DNA of 64,000 bases from Solea solea (taxonomy: Eukaryota; Chordata; Actinopteri; Pleuronectiformes; Soleidae): the NCBI RefSeq assembly GCF_958295425.1, contig NC_081146.1:16850458-16914457 (forward strand), in the 5' to 3' direction. The translations under genes were made by a program, and so were the position numbers. The notes beneath the pieces were generated by a model. The model did not search any database. It worked only from the letters and a program-made list of their open reading frames with translations, and was not told where the DNA came from. This document shows, piece by piece, positions 23,001 through 35,760 of this stretch. The stretch's first letter is position 1. Each line of letters opens with the position of its first letter.

Positions 23001-23317
23001 CTTAAAGGGCCACTCCGCCCACAAATATGCGTTTATTTTGGACAGATACATGATGACTGACTGACTGACATGTCTCATTTCCACAACAACAGGAGAAGTC
23101 GGGATTGAAAAGAAATGATAATGAAATTGACAAGTCGACGTCAAAAAGCCACTTCCTTCAAAGAAAATGAAAGCCCTACACTTCTCTTTACCGTGTTTCT
23201 GTCAAGTCTTATGAGTAAAACGTCACGTTTGGTCAAATTAAACAACATCATAATGATTTTAAGTGAATTCTTCATTTGACCAAGTGGGGGAAAAAAAGGG
23301 TGAAACTACCCTTTAAG
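23001..23317. mobile_element. MITE-like element with CTTAAAGGG terminal inverted repeats
   Basis: Starts CTTAAAGGGCCACTCCGCCC (23001) and ends GGGTGAAACTACCCTTTAAG (ending 23317). The outer 7 bases are exact inverted repeats (CTTAAAG/CTTTAAG) and the match continues with mismatches. The internal '(tgac)n', 'tgtctcattt' and the '...gggtgaaactaccctttaa' end resemble the 'aaagggatagttcaccc' non-autonomous DNA elements common in fish. It is about 317 bp with no transposase. An obvious target-site duplication is not clear. Confidence 0.5.
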
Positions 23318-24618
23318 TACTGCACTATATACTATTTGCGCGTTTTCACATATTTGACTATACTGATTCCTTATATGTAGTTTTTATTTTCTGGCAACCT
23401 TTGAAAGTAAAGTTCTGCCTTCCTCCTCTATTTGTTTAGATAAGCTAAAATAGCTGCCCAGAGGCAAGCAAGATTTTCTTTGAATGAATGGCTTTGTTAT
23501 CTACAGTTGCACTCTCATAGTTGATCAGTGTGTTGTATCGTATTAGGTTTTTTTCAGAAACTGCTGTAAGTGCAAAATTTCTTGAAATAATGTGTGATGT
23601 TTCTAACCTACAGTGCAATTTCTGCTACAGACATCACAGTTTCACTCATTTCTTCCCCGTTGAAAGCCCCTTAACATGTTTTTACCTTAGAAGAACCACT
23701 GGGTCAGCATAACTTTCGATAATCAAACTGCAGTTAAGAGGCCAGAGACGATGTTTAACCTCTTAGTGTCATGATCAGCATCTTGTGTGGGCTCTGCCTG
23801 TAGCCCCTTCCCATGATGCTCTGCTGGTGGGGGTCCTCTCCTTTGCGTAGCCTTTATTTACATGATCTAATGAAAACATCACCTTTGGCTTCCCAGAGGG
23901 TTGAAACAGGATAAAACTAGTATCAATTAGGCTGTATCCAAAACTTCAGACCTCAGTCAGTCTTGCTTTCATCAGGTTGCCAGAGGGTAAAGAGGTCTCT
24001 TCCTTGTTTATGTTTGATTTGGCAGCTGTTGCCAAGCATCACTTGTAGCCAGCAGAATATGGAGGACAAAGGAGAATTTACCTTCCACTTTTTTTAAATT
24101 ATTATTATTTTTATTATTATTATTACTATTATTAATAAACTAAACTAGCCTGTTTCACCGAGTTCAGCTATGTGCTATTCCCATGAGTGAGTAGATTAGG
24201 GGAAGGAAGGAAGGAAGGAAGGAAGGGATCACGTAAAGATCTTGAATGATAAAACATCAGAAATATTGACCGAAACTGACCCTGTCGAACACACGCACAA
24301 AACCAATTTCCATAATGCATGACCTAGAAATACTGATGAGGTCAGTGTGGTTGTTAAAGGCCAGTGTAGGTGGACGGCTTATTGTGAGTATAGCAAATTA
24401 GCTTGTGAATTAAAAAAAAAAAAAGGTGTTTAAATGATTCCTTTATGTAATTCAGTATTATTATTATTATTATTGTTATTATAGTTTTAAGACATTGATT
24501 CTAGGTTATAATGGAACAGTATAGTAATACAGACCTGTGTGTATTGACCTGTCACCTGTTCAGTTTCTGACGTAAGTTATGCAGGACAGTGAGGATGTCC
24601 GGATGGTGAAACAAGCTG

Positions 24619-24625
<7 letters not shown>
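23318..24625. other. Non-coding stretch with simple repeats
   Basis: Contains ATT-type trinucleotide runs (24097-24134; 24458-24481), a (GGAA)n tetranucleotide run (24200-24226) and a poly-A run near 24413. No gene or transposon recognised. Confidence 0.6.

Positions 24626-24673
<48 letters not shown>
24626..24673. repeat. (CA)24 microsatellite
   Basis: An uninterrupted CA run of 48 bp. The surrounding ORF is a repeat artefact. Confidence 0.97.
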
Positions 24674-24676
<3 letters not shown>

Positions 24677-27424
24677 CCATTATCTTATTCAAAGCTGTAA
24701 CACAATCCTTCATAAGACAACAGTCAGAAAAAAAACCAGAAGGAGCATCCTAATACCAAACGACCTTGTATCCGTCTCCGCGAAGAGATGACACGGCCAA
24801 GATGTGTGCTGCGGAGTTTGTCGTCTTCCCAAAGCACTTAATGTGATCAGAGAATTAAAATTTCAGCGAGTCATTTAATGATAGCTCGGGCCAAAAGGGC
24901 CTGCAACACGGAGCTAGAGTTTCCTGCAGTCCTGTCATATCTCTGGCATCCGTGGCCCTCTCACTTTGTCACTGAACCCCCGCGAGTGCCTCACCTGCTC
25001 CCTGTCCCTACTTAAGGTGATCAGATAGAGATATTATGAGGTCATTGGGGTTTTTTGTGAAACTGGAGAACAGGCCCGAATTCTATTAACACTGTGAAGC
25101 AGAAACATTTAATCACCTCTACGCGCCTTGTGCTTATTTTATTTTGAAATGAAGTACACACAGTGATTGAGGAGATATTGCATTGACAGGTTCGGGTTGA
25201 TGACATCACTTTTCCATGCCTTCTTTTTATTAACAAAGATGGCGAGGGGATTCCGGGAATCTAGTATACATATGCAAATTCAGAAATTACAGGATATTTT
25301 AACCAGCTTAAGGCCAGGGATTAACTGGCAGCTCTTACTTGTTTTTCTTTGTTCTTTGAAAAATGTATCTGCTGTTGAAAGTGAGCGAGGGGGGGGGGGG
25401 GGGTTTCTCAGTTACACTCGAATGAACGGAGCATATCAAACCAGCAACACTTTGACGAGCATTCAGTGTGTTCGAGGGGATTAGCGTCGAGAGACTTGTT
25501 ATGCTCAAAAAACAACTCTAAAAAGGGGGTCATTTAGCACTTTCACGCTTATTTATTTCCTCCCCTTTTTCTTTGTAAGTCCTGTGTGTCCGGGTTTACT
25601 GTATATGTGTTGGAGGGTGGCCAGGCCATGTGTACAGATACTAGATAGCAATGTCAGCGCCACCTCCAAGGCAAGCATGTGTACACATGTGTGTCAGAAT
25701 GTGTGTACACGTGTGTCCGTGTGTCTGTGTGCCCGCGCTGTAGATGCTTTGTCTCGTTAATGAGAGGCGTTCAGGGCCTCCACGGGGGCCTGTGCAAGAT
25801 AATCTTCCCCTGTTTTGCTATGAAAGCTCTTCTGAACGTAACCGAAGAAACTCACTCAAATGGCGGAGGGCTCGGCTGAATAATTCAGCATTTACAATCA
25901 ATTTTGGCCCCCACCTCATCTTGACACCTCCCTGGACCACAGGGCCTGCAGGCTCGTCATGGGAATGTCCACGATTCCCTGTACAATGCACTCTATGGCC
26001 CCGCAGCAACATGAGAGGCTGTGGGAGCATAGATATTTGTGTGAGTTTGCAACTTAGTGCGTTGAATTATTAAAAGCCCTCAAATGCTTTTTTATTGCTG
26101 ATTGTCACTTTCCCCTTTGAAGGAAACAAACAGATCTCTTTTTTTCCTGTTATTGTAGAAGTGGCAATAGAGTCAATGGAACTCACATGTTTACTTTTAC
26201 ATTTGTATTCAACTGTTTCTAACACATTATACTGACAGGTATGAGTCGTGTGTTGAAAAGATGAGGCTGACGTTATATTATACCTATTACTCTACTTTGT
26301 GTTTAGAGTTAAGGGCATATTTTATGTTAAAGTTCACATTTTAAAAGTAGGAATACTTGATATGTCGCTACATACTTGTTATGCAGTACATTTGCTTCAT
26401 TGTTACGACTTATTTTCAAGGTAAAGATGATTATTTAATATGATCTATACACTTCATTGTACACTTTATACACGTAACCATGTCATGACCTGTAAGTACA
26501 AAGATGACTTGAATTAGACTTGTTTGTTTACCCCATTACAAAGAAAAAAACACTTTACATTAAGTATTTTTATACGTTTTTTTCTGCTGCTGCCCATCAT
26601 TGACATCCAGGCTCCAAACGTAACCAGGGACATTTATTTAAGTATGATTTTGAGGTATTTTACTTCTATTATATGCGTCTTTCTACTAAAATGTATTTCA
26701 TTTCACCTCAAACAGCTAAAACATTGAAACACATCAGTGATAATGAAAAAAAATGACAGGGGTCAAAGTGTGTGTGTGTTTTTTTTATGTTGATATTTTA
26801 TTTTTACTTAATTGGAGGATATTGCAGACTAATATTACTCCTTTTGCTCTCTCAATACTTACAGAACCTACAATAATGACACATTTAAATGACATTTTTA
26901 CTGATTATACGGATGAGATATGTGGTTAACTCAACACAATATGGGTGCGAACGTGCACCCGGGGTATGTTGGTCTCGGAGGTGTCTGCTTTCTCGAAGGT
27001 ATGGCCTCGGCAGTGACGGAGAACGTGGGGGTTGAGGAGGTGGTGTTGCAGCGGCGGCAGCAGCAGCAGCAGCTATATTTCGCTGTACAATAAGCCACAG
27101 TATAATGGTGCTGTGGATTACCTCAATTGCAGGTGATAACAGACGGGCAGTGAAGCGGACAGGCCGATACAGGACACCCACTCCTGTGTGGGAAGCCATA
27201 TGAATTATTTCTTGTTTGCCTGCAGACTGTATGAGGGCTGAGGGGGCCAGTGATGGGTGGAAGAGGGTTTGTGTGTGTGGTGGTGAGGGGGGGGGTGCAG
27301 GGGGATGTCATTGTTATGACTCAGTTTGACTTTACAGGTAGAGCCGGGTGGCGGAGCACAAAGCACATCAGATATTACACATGAGTCATAGGTTACGCTA
27401 TACTTTTGCACTGACTTCTTGTAT
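24674..27424. other. Non-coding stretch with poly-G run and CTCF-like site
   Basis: 24830-25010 is complex and non-repetitive. An octamer-like ATGCAAAT occurs at about 25272. A poly-G run of 15 lies at 25389-25403. A TGTG-rich patch runs from 25678 to 25730. A CTCF-like AGGTGGCGCT core is on the minus strand at 25656-25670. A short GCAGC/CAG run lies at about 27050-27073. No exon recognised. Confidence 0.5.
25656..25670 (-). promoter_or_regulatory. CTCF-like motif
   Basis: The minus strand reads CTTGGAGGTGGCGCT. The AGGTGGCGCT part matches AGRKGGCRSY exactly; the upstream CCASY part is weak. About 12 of 15 consensus positions fit. Confidence 0.35.
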
Positions 27425-27605
27425 TCGCCGCGTTGTTTTGTTTAGTCTGGATTCTCTCTCTGGTACTAATTCGACGTGAATTATTACCACGTCTTCGCAT
27501 GCACTGGTCGGATTGACGTAAAGCTTGGCAACGCGACGCGCGCCCATCGTCCCCGAGCAGCTCGCAAGGGAAGCAGTGTGCGAGTATGTGTGCGTGTCAG
27601 AGAGA
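27425..27605. promoter_or_regulatory. CpG-dense block (candidate CpG island)
   Basis: About 20 CpG in about 180 bp by eye, including CAACGCGACGCGCGCCC (27529-27545). It also holds AATTCGACGTGAATTATTACC. The flanks are AT-rich. No ORF with family similarity starts here. It could be an unmethylated regulatory element or the promoter of an unrecognised transcript. Confidence 0.4.
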
Positions 27606-30600
27606 GCGTGTCAGTCACAGATACCTTATCAAGCGGGGAGGCTGCGGCAGCCGCTGCTCTGTGCAACGCAGTATGCAGTATTCTTTGTCAATGGTGGAAT
27701 CATGGGGGAAGGTGATACCTGGTTTAAGCATGATTAAATTGACACCCCATAGAGTGTCTCAGATACGTTTTTGTGCTCTTGATACTTTGGCGGCAGCTTA
27801 TTCAACGCTGCCTCGCGTTCAGTCTCACCTGTCATGCTGACATCATTGCATTGCAATTACAGTAAGTGAGAGAGAGAATGCATTAGGGCCAGCGCTGAGG
27901 GGAGACGATCAAGGCAATGTTATCGTTCTGTCTCCCGGCTGATTCATCTGTCTTTCTCCTGTGTCTTTCCATAGCCTCTTTTATTTTGTTTCTTTTTGTA
28001 AAACACTGCCCTGTACAAAAAAGATGGCCCATGCAGTTTGAGGTTCCAACAACTCAAGAAACTTTTGAATAATCAAATGCACTCAAGGAGTAATAAGTAA
28101 AAAAAAAAACAATAATCCTCTCACTGTCTCACTTGGTCACAAATAAATTCTCACTAATAAAAACGATTAATAAAAACTGTATCTGTGGACATGGTTGCCT
28201 TTCTGAATTTCTGTGTTCTTCAGTCGTCTGTGGACCTCCGAGAGACAAAAACGAGTAACTTCCTGAACATCTGCTCTCAAGATCAGAGCTCAGAGAGACT
28301 ATTTTTGTGTTTGCAGTTGCTTAGAGGTTTGGAGTTCATGCTCTGAGGCGTATTTATTATTTATATATTTCAGATGCAGACAGTATTTATTTTCACAGTG
28401 TTTCCTCAGTAAGATCCCTGCCTTTTGTCCAGGCCCATTATTCCCCGTTCAACGCCGATGCCGCTGCAAAGTTTTTTTTAAGAAACGTGTTAATAGGGAT
28501 TTTTAAGCTGTTAGTAATATGACTTGTCAGGAAAAGTGACATACTTCTCAGACTAACTTGGGGGGTGGTGGAAAGCACTCAAGAGTGAGAAGTATAGTCA
28601 CAAAGAGGAGCTTTGTTTATGGCTATTTCTCTTGGCCACACGCAGGGCTTAGCGAGAGAGCATTTCCTCTACTGATTCATTTTCCAGTCCGTCATTGTGT
28701 AACTCTCATCTCTGTTAACAAAAGGAATCAAATGTGTCCATGGCTGCAAACGTGCACCGATCTTCATTCTCTTGTTGCAGGATGAAAATGGGATCTCACC
28801 CTGCAGTTACTCTGTGCATCGCTATACTGTAGCACCATACTGCACACAGGTGAAAGAGAAACGCTCAATTACTAACAACAGGTAGGGATAACAATCATCT
28901 ACCGGGGGCCCTTAAAGACCCAGTAACCATTCATTCATTCATTCAGCTTTGGTAATTAATGGCAGATTAGCCAGCAAATGTATGGCAGAGTGCAAAGGAA
29001 AGAAGGAAAGTGGAGGTGAGGAGAGAAAAGAAAAAGAGAAGAGATTCTTAAAACTGCTTTAAACTATATATAAACTAACATAAAGGTTAGATTACGCACC
29101 TCAGCTGGTGAGTAATCTGCTACTCTTCACTAAAAGGAACATGAAAGTGACAAGGCTAAGTAAAGAATATGAGAAGGTGAGAGGGTCAAGATTAGCTCCT
29201 TGAGCTTAATTTTACTCATGCCCAATCACACACACACACGTCTGCTCAGGTCTCACAGGTTCAGATGAACAGCGTTGAAAAGTCTTTATGTTTGAGACGT
29301 GCTGCAGAACTCCAGGAATTCAGTTACAAAAGTGATATTGTAACACAATCTGCTTAAATAGTACTTCTACATATTAAAAAAAAAAGGCTGCTCCTGAGGC
29401 CCAGTAGCTTTTAACATGCCGTAGTAAATTAGATCAAAACATCTGGACAATCTGTGTCTCCCCCATTTGACTTCACTTTTGTTACAGTTAGTTATTATTT
29501 AGAGTCGTTTTTGTGATTGCTCCCTTTGCTGCAGCTCTCCTGCCTTCATGAGGATCATGTTTTTGACAGAGTATATTATGGGTTGCAAATCCCCTGCTTC
29601 ACGCAATATTGGTGAATATGTTATAATCAGGGGATGGCAGAGGGTTTGATGGACACTGTGGGCAGGATATCTCAGCCCCGAAGCTCATTTTGAGGACATG
29701 TAAATATACTCATTTGCAGAGGGTGGAAGAGTAATAAAACATGCGGGTGCTTCCTTCACCAGAGCCGAGTTGAGCTTGTCTCTGCCTGTGGGTTTGGGCC
29801 CAGCAGGCAGTGTGTCACAGCAGCCTCTGTGTGTGGCCTCCTTGTTTTGTCATCATTTCTTATGTGTTTAGGAATCGTTGGCAACATTCGGACCGCAGTG
29901 TGTCGTCTTGTGAGTCGAAATGCAGCGAAAGTGCACACGTGGCCTTTTGTGCCCCCCTGCTCCGTTTAGCGCGGAACATATGCAAACACACAAACAGGAA
30001 TATGTTTTACATGTGTATGTAAACAAGAACATGCGTGGACACATGCAGTCTGCCGCTTCCTCAAATGATTGATGAAGGCCATAAAGTTATAATTGCTTTG
30101 GTTACATATGGAGGATCAGAAGTGCCACATGCCGGGAGTTGTAGCTCTCCCACTGTCAGCTGCTGTCCTCTGTGCTGCAGACGTCCTCGAGCAATTGAGG
30201 GGAACACCTGAGCCATTTTCCATGATGCCAGCATCAGCAATGGGGGGAGAGGTGCACCAGGACATGGGCGGCTGTCTTGCTAATGGGACACTTAGACGTC
30301 TAGGCTTATGTCATTCAGTCCCAGCGCGCTGCATCCAATCGCCCCCCTATCGCAGGGATCCAGCTCCGCGACGATCGATCTGCGGCTAGCCTCCTCCACC
30401 CCGGCGGTCGTGGCTGAGGCAACCGGAGCCATCAGGGTCCTGAGGTGTCCCTCTCACCGTCTACCTCCCCCAGCCCCAACACACACACTCGCAGGGAGAG
30501 GGAGAAAGAAAAAGAGGACTGTCCCATAGCCCCTGCAACTCCTGGCCTGACCTTGATCTGCCTCTGGAGAACCCGACAGAAGCACTTTGTAGTTGTAGTT

Positions 30601-31498
30601 CTAAGAACACAGACAGAAGCATAACTGCCTCGTGAAAGTAGAGAGAGAAGAGGGACAAATTAATGCCAAAGTCACACTGAAGAGCACCTCTCCCGACAGT
30701 GAGTGGTATATGCTGAACTGCAATCGGTGATGTAATGATGGATCAAAAAGTGGCTACGCTCCAGGAGAGTCTTGTGGGAAATTAAAAGCATGTAGTATAT
30801 GTGTTCCTTTTAACACACCATTTTTTAACTCTTGTCAAAAACAGAATTATAAAAAAATAATAAAAAAAAAAAGTTTGACAATCGGTCAGGAATCATGATG
30901 ATGGCCACAACGTGATGAAACGTCATCGGAGCTGATCGTCAGACGATATCTTGGGATGTAAGACACTGAACTAACAAGCAGTCTGCTCGTAAAACTCTCC
31001 AGTTACTTGTATCAAGCCTTGTTATTAGATTCAGCTCCCTTTTATCCAAGCGGTTGAATCAAATCAATCCAAAGTCCAGATCATTAATTCCATCTACCAT
31101 AATAAAGGAAAAATCACACGTATGATCAGAAGAGTGAGATCGTGGGTTTCTGCGTTGTGCCTCGTCTTTGCAGCATCACTTTACACCTGTTTCAGAGACT
31201 ATTATTATATAGACCTGATATAAATATGGCGGTACAGAGAGTGCTGACCTCAATGGTGGGAACAACCATGTACACAAGAACACTCAGAAGACATTAATCA
31301 ATGATTAATTAATGCAGAGGTTTTGAGATTCTGGGACTGTGAGACCCGACTCTGGCAAAAACCTCCTGTTAGTTTTGCTAGTCTATGTCTAGATATAAGT
31401 TAAGTGAAGATAACGTAATATTGTGGATTGATAATAGTTTATATTACTTAAAATATTTCAAAAAAAATAAATCATTTTCACACTAAGGGAAAAACTTC
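27606..31498. other. Non-coding stretch with a small CpG-rich patch near 30.3 kb
   Basis: Contains ATTC tetranucleotides (28929-28944), a purine-rich patch (about 28990-29045) and a CpG-rich stretch at 30290-30430 containing TAGACGTCTA and CCGCGACGATCGATC. A-rich runs lie near 30850-30872. ORFs here lack domains. No gene recognised. Confidence 0.5.
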
Positions 31499-31920
31499 TA
31501 TAGTACAGTGTAAAAGTGTCAGGGCACCACCAGCTTTGTTGTTTTTACGTCTTTTAGATTCTGTGATCATTGGCATTTGGAGTGGAATGATGTGACTGAA
31601 AGTTGGTATTAAATATTAACAAGTGTGGGTCAAACTTTATATAATAGACTTGTTCAAGGCAAATATTTGTCGACATGAAATAGAAGAAACTCAGGTTTTT
31701 ACCAGCAACATTAATGAGGGTAAAGGGTAAAGGTCACAGTCAATGAAATATGTGTTACTTTAGAACTGCAAACGTGTTTCCTATATTTTCTGGATGTGTT
31801 CCACTAAAGTAACTGAGATAATAATAATAATGATTACCTTGTGTGGTCATTATAGCATTGCTAAAAGTGCAATGAAATGTTGTGCAGGTGCAGAGAGACT
31901 CACACCACAAAAGTCACTGT
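31499..31920 (+). mobile_element. TIR transposon family copy 1 (decayed)
   Basis: Begins TATAGTACAGTGTAAAAGTG and shares long collinear similarity with 39543-39980: 'gcaccaccagctttgtt', 'agattctgtgat.attggcattt', 'gaatga.gtgactg.aagttggt', 'atatttgtcgac', 'tattttctggatgt.ttcca' and a '.tcattag/tata' block. The 3' end is eroded, so the end is approximate. No transposase ORF, so it is non-autonomous. Confidence 0.7.
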
Positions 31921-34900
31921 TTTGTCAACATTTAACAATTTCTTTCAAACTATTATAATCTCAAATAACCCAAACAATAGAAGAATATGGAAAAGGAAAA
32001 ATGACGACCATTGACGATGAATGTTTCAGTCCTTATGGAAGGAGTCAGGTGTGCCTTGAATAATCAGTCGTGGATCATATCCTCCAATGTCACGTGGATC
32101 TCTTGGCTTCAGCAGTGAGCTTATGAGTGACCCCGTACCATCATTGTCATCTAATATTGATGCTGTGTCTTCTTAGCTAAGCTCCGGTAATGAGGGGAGG
32201 GGGCTGATTTGAGATCAGGGCGCTGATAGAGATGATAATCTGCATACGCTGTGAAATAAAAGGGAGCTCTTGAAATAACCCTGTATGTCTGGCTGCATAA
32301 ACCTCCGGCATAAACAGAGAAGAGACACCGATATGTGAAATGTGAGGGTGGGAAAAAGTGAGGCGATTCCTCAGAGGTCATTTGGCAACAAGACAGAAAT
32401 ATGGATAGGAAAGGATACTTGACATAAAAATCACAAAGGACAATTGCTTTTTATTTTAAAGGTTGCTTGGGGGACTTAAAATAATCCCAGCTAACACTGG
32501 AAGGTTGGGTGAACCCTCATCAACTATTCACACTTACAAGCAATTTTATGCAGGTACAGCAAACTAAGCACCTTCTTCCTGTGAGGCACCATTGCAAACC
32601 GCTGGTCCACCGCACTGTCCTTAAATCCAGTCTTTCTAAATATTTATAATATGAAATTGAAAGCTTTTATGAGTCCGCTTCAGTGTCTTATTCCCACTCT
32701 AAACAGACTGCACTCACAAAACACACACTTTATAATACAGGATGTGGATCTCCTGATGTTCTGCAAACCAAAGTTTGTTTTGTTTTTTTTGGTCTACATA
32801 CAATACAGGAAACACCCATATTCAAAGCGAGAGCATTTGCACTCATGACTGTGTTGTTTAGAGGAATCAAAACACGGACGGAGAGCACACTAAGAGGCTG
32901 GTTCGAGCTTGTTTGCAGTGTGCTTGTATTCTAATATCACCTTTATGCAAAGCTTTACTGAGTCACTGTGTGTGTGGTCCACTTCGGTCCGGTCTGCTGA
33001 GCGGATGGCCACAGTGACTGCGTTGTTGTCCTTTTTTTTTTCTTTTTTTTACTTCATTTTTCAACACTGGCCGGCATTGCTTATAATAAAACCAGATTAT
33101 GAAAACATTTCAGAGTCTCAACATGCACATGAGCAACTCAAACATCAACAAGGAGATATGACAAAATATGGCACACAAAGCACTCCGAGCCCAGCGCTCG
33201 AGTATACATTATGAGTAAATGAATTAAGTTATTGTGACATTTTTGTCTGTATTCCATCAGTCCGTTTTCAGGTTTATTCTATAAACAGCCGGAATCCCAG
33301 GGAATGAATCATGGTGGGGTTTTCCAGGTTTGATTCTATTACTTTCTACACACAAAGGACATTGTCGGCTTTTCATATTTTACATGTGAGGTCCAAAGAA
33401 CCATGTGGTTTATACATTGTTTTGCCATAAATGGGGACAGGAGATAATGTGCTGTATAGATGCGGTAGCAGAGGAGCCCTTTTCTTTAACATTTATTTTA
33501 AAGTACTGTATATTTTTTTTTTAATGTGTTCCTAGTGTGTAATGTGTACCTTTAAAATATATAACAAATGTGTCACACACATGAGTTCACACAACGCTGA
33601 TTAAGCCTATCGCGCTGAGCTTCTTAGTATTGCAGTGATTAGATCTTGTCGCTGGACGACATTCCCACTCTGCACACAGGAAGTTATGTTTTATGTCAAG
33701 ACAGATGAAAGGAACGGCTTTTTTTGTTTGTTAGTAAACTGCGATGGTGAGCACATGACAGACGTGTATCAAAAATTATAGTGCGAACAAAAGTTTCTGC
33801 TCAAAAAACGAGTCATTCAGCACTTTGACAAATGATAACTGCCTCTCTCCAATGTTGGACCCTGCACTGCTGCTGTACTGTATATACACAAAGATTGGAC
33901 AGTATCAAAATCAGAAATACTTCCATTAACCTCAGGAGACAATTACTTAACAGTGTAACAGCATCCAAATAATCGGACATTGACAAAACAGAGGCGCAAT
34001 AACATCCACGACCACCTGTTGAAGCCTCCTCACAACTGATGTAACCCGTCTACATGTGGTGTGAGTATTGGACACTCCCCTTCTCCTCCACTTGTGCATC
34101 CTTTTCCGAAGTGCAGTTTGAGTAACCACCCACACCCCCCTCCCACTGACCACCCTCACCTCCCCTGCCCATGACCACCTCTCTGAGGAAATGTCACACC
34201 GTTGCGGGTGCTAATCATGTTGAGCGGTTTAGGCTTTTGTAAACAACGTGTAAAATTTAGGCCACACTAACAATTTGGTAATTCAGTAGCGTTCAGCGGA
34301 CGCCGCCGCCGCTATTCCATTTCAGGCTGGATTATGAATGCATGTGCAAAGCCGTTGCCCTCTTAATGATGGCCCTGTGATATTACAGCTGCTCACAATT
34401 AGTCAGGACTCCCCCCCGGCCGCCAGAGCTCCCCAGTGTAAATAAACGATAGGGCCGGGGAGGCTAGCCACAGTAAGCACTGAAACAACACGGCTGATTT
34501 GGACATCTGGTGTGGTAATAGAAACGTCTCCTCCACACTTTGACGTAATGAATAGGGATCAGAGTCCAGGTTTAAAAGCAACTTGTACGGATGACGAAGA
34601 CACGGCGTGCTTCATACATCACTGCTTATTCTCATGCTGAAGGTGAGGAGGGGAGGGCTTCTGCAGGGTCACGCAGGGAGCGTGACTGTGATGCCTCGCG
34701 AGGAAACGCGGCGTTAAGAGGCTGGACAAAAGGATACAAGAATCACACAATAACTGAGTAAATATGAAGTGAATTACAACCGGACAATTAACGAATGAAG
34801 ACCGTGAGAGGTGATTGAGAGGACCTGAACAAAGTGGAACTAATACTAACAGAATGCTGCCTTTAAGAAAGCTGACAGTTTATTGTTGCAGTTGCATGAA

Positions 34901-35569
34901 GTCTGGGGCCTTGAAAAGGACAGATCAAAAACAAATGGACACAATCAGCGAAACAAAAACAAAGATATTCTGACTTTTAATCTTCAGTCTGGGTCAAGCT
35001 CCAAAAACACTACACTAAATCCAACATTTCCCATACTGCAACTTGATCACATCTCCCAGTATAGAGTGCATTCAAGTCATATGGTTTATTTTTGATACGT
35101 ATGGTTATTATGAGCAACCAAGTCAGGGGAAAAAAAAAAAAAAAGACATTCACCTCAGCGTAAAAAATGACCTTCATGGTGATCATTGCAGCAAATGTCA
35201 ACAAAGTCACATGGCTGCAAAATCACTGTCACTGTTGCCTTTGTGTAAATAAATATATATCTAAAAAGAACATGAGTAGAATCCAGGGAATTAAATCAAA
35301 GAGGTTGTTTGTTTGAATCTGATTTCACATTACGGTTGTTCAGTGTACACTGGTTTTAATTCCACATTATATTAGACGATGAGACTGAAATCAGTTAACG
35401 GTGTTTGTACAAGTCCAGAAATATCTGTCACTGGAAGATGTTACTTCCTTTAGTTCATCTTGTTGTTTTGTCTTAATCCGAGGAGATTTTGCCACTCTCA
35501 GCAGTTTGTGAAGCCACTTTCCCCGCCTTTAAAGTCTAAAATTCAACTTATCAGGTGATTGACTGTGCG
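31921..35569. other. Non-coding stretch, little recognised
   Basis: Pyrimidine-rich poly-T patches (33031-33055 and near 33511), a small CCG run (34301-34313) and an A-rich run near 35128-35145. A 30-40-bp stretch at about 33812-33842 resembles 25503-25545. No exon, RNA gene or recognised transposon. Confidence 0.5.
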
Positions 35570-35760
35570 GCAGTAGTGTTTTTGTGGGAGCGTAGCGAAG
35601 GCCAAACGTGCGAGCGTGCGCCTCGTGGAACCTAATTTGTTTACGCTGAGCAGAGACACTTGCCTTTCCACTCGGGGATTACAGTTCTGACGCGCTCTCG
35701 CGGGGTAGAAATGCTCCCCTCATGAATATGGTTTTTATATCCGCGGATACGAACCCATGC
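35570..35760. promoter_or_regulatory. CpG-rich block
   Basis: CpG clusters such as AACGTGCGAGCGTGCGCCTCG, GACGCGCTCTCGCGGGG and TCCGCGGATACG lie in otherwise AT-rich sequence. No ORF. The same alternatives apply as for the block near 27.5 kb. Confidence 0.35.
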
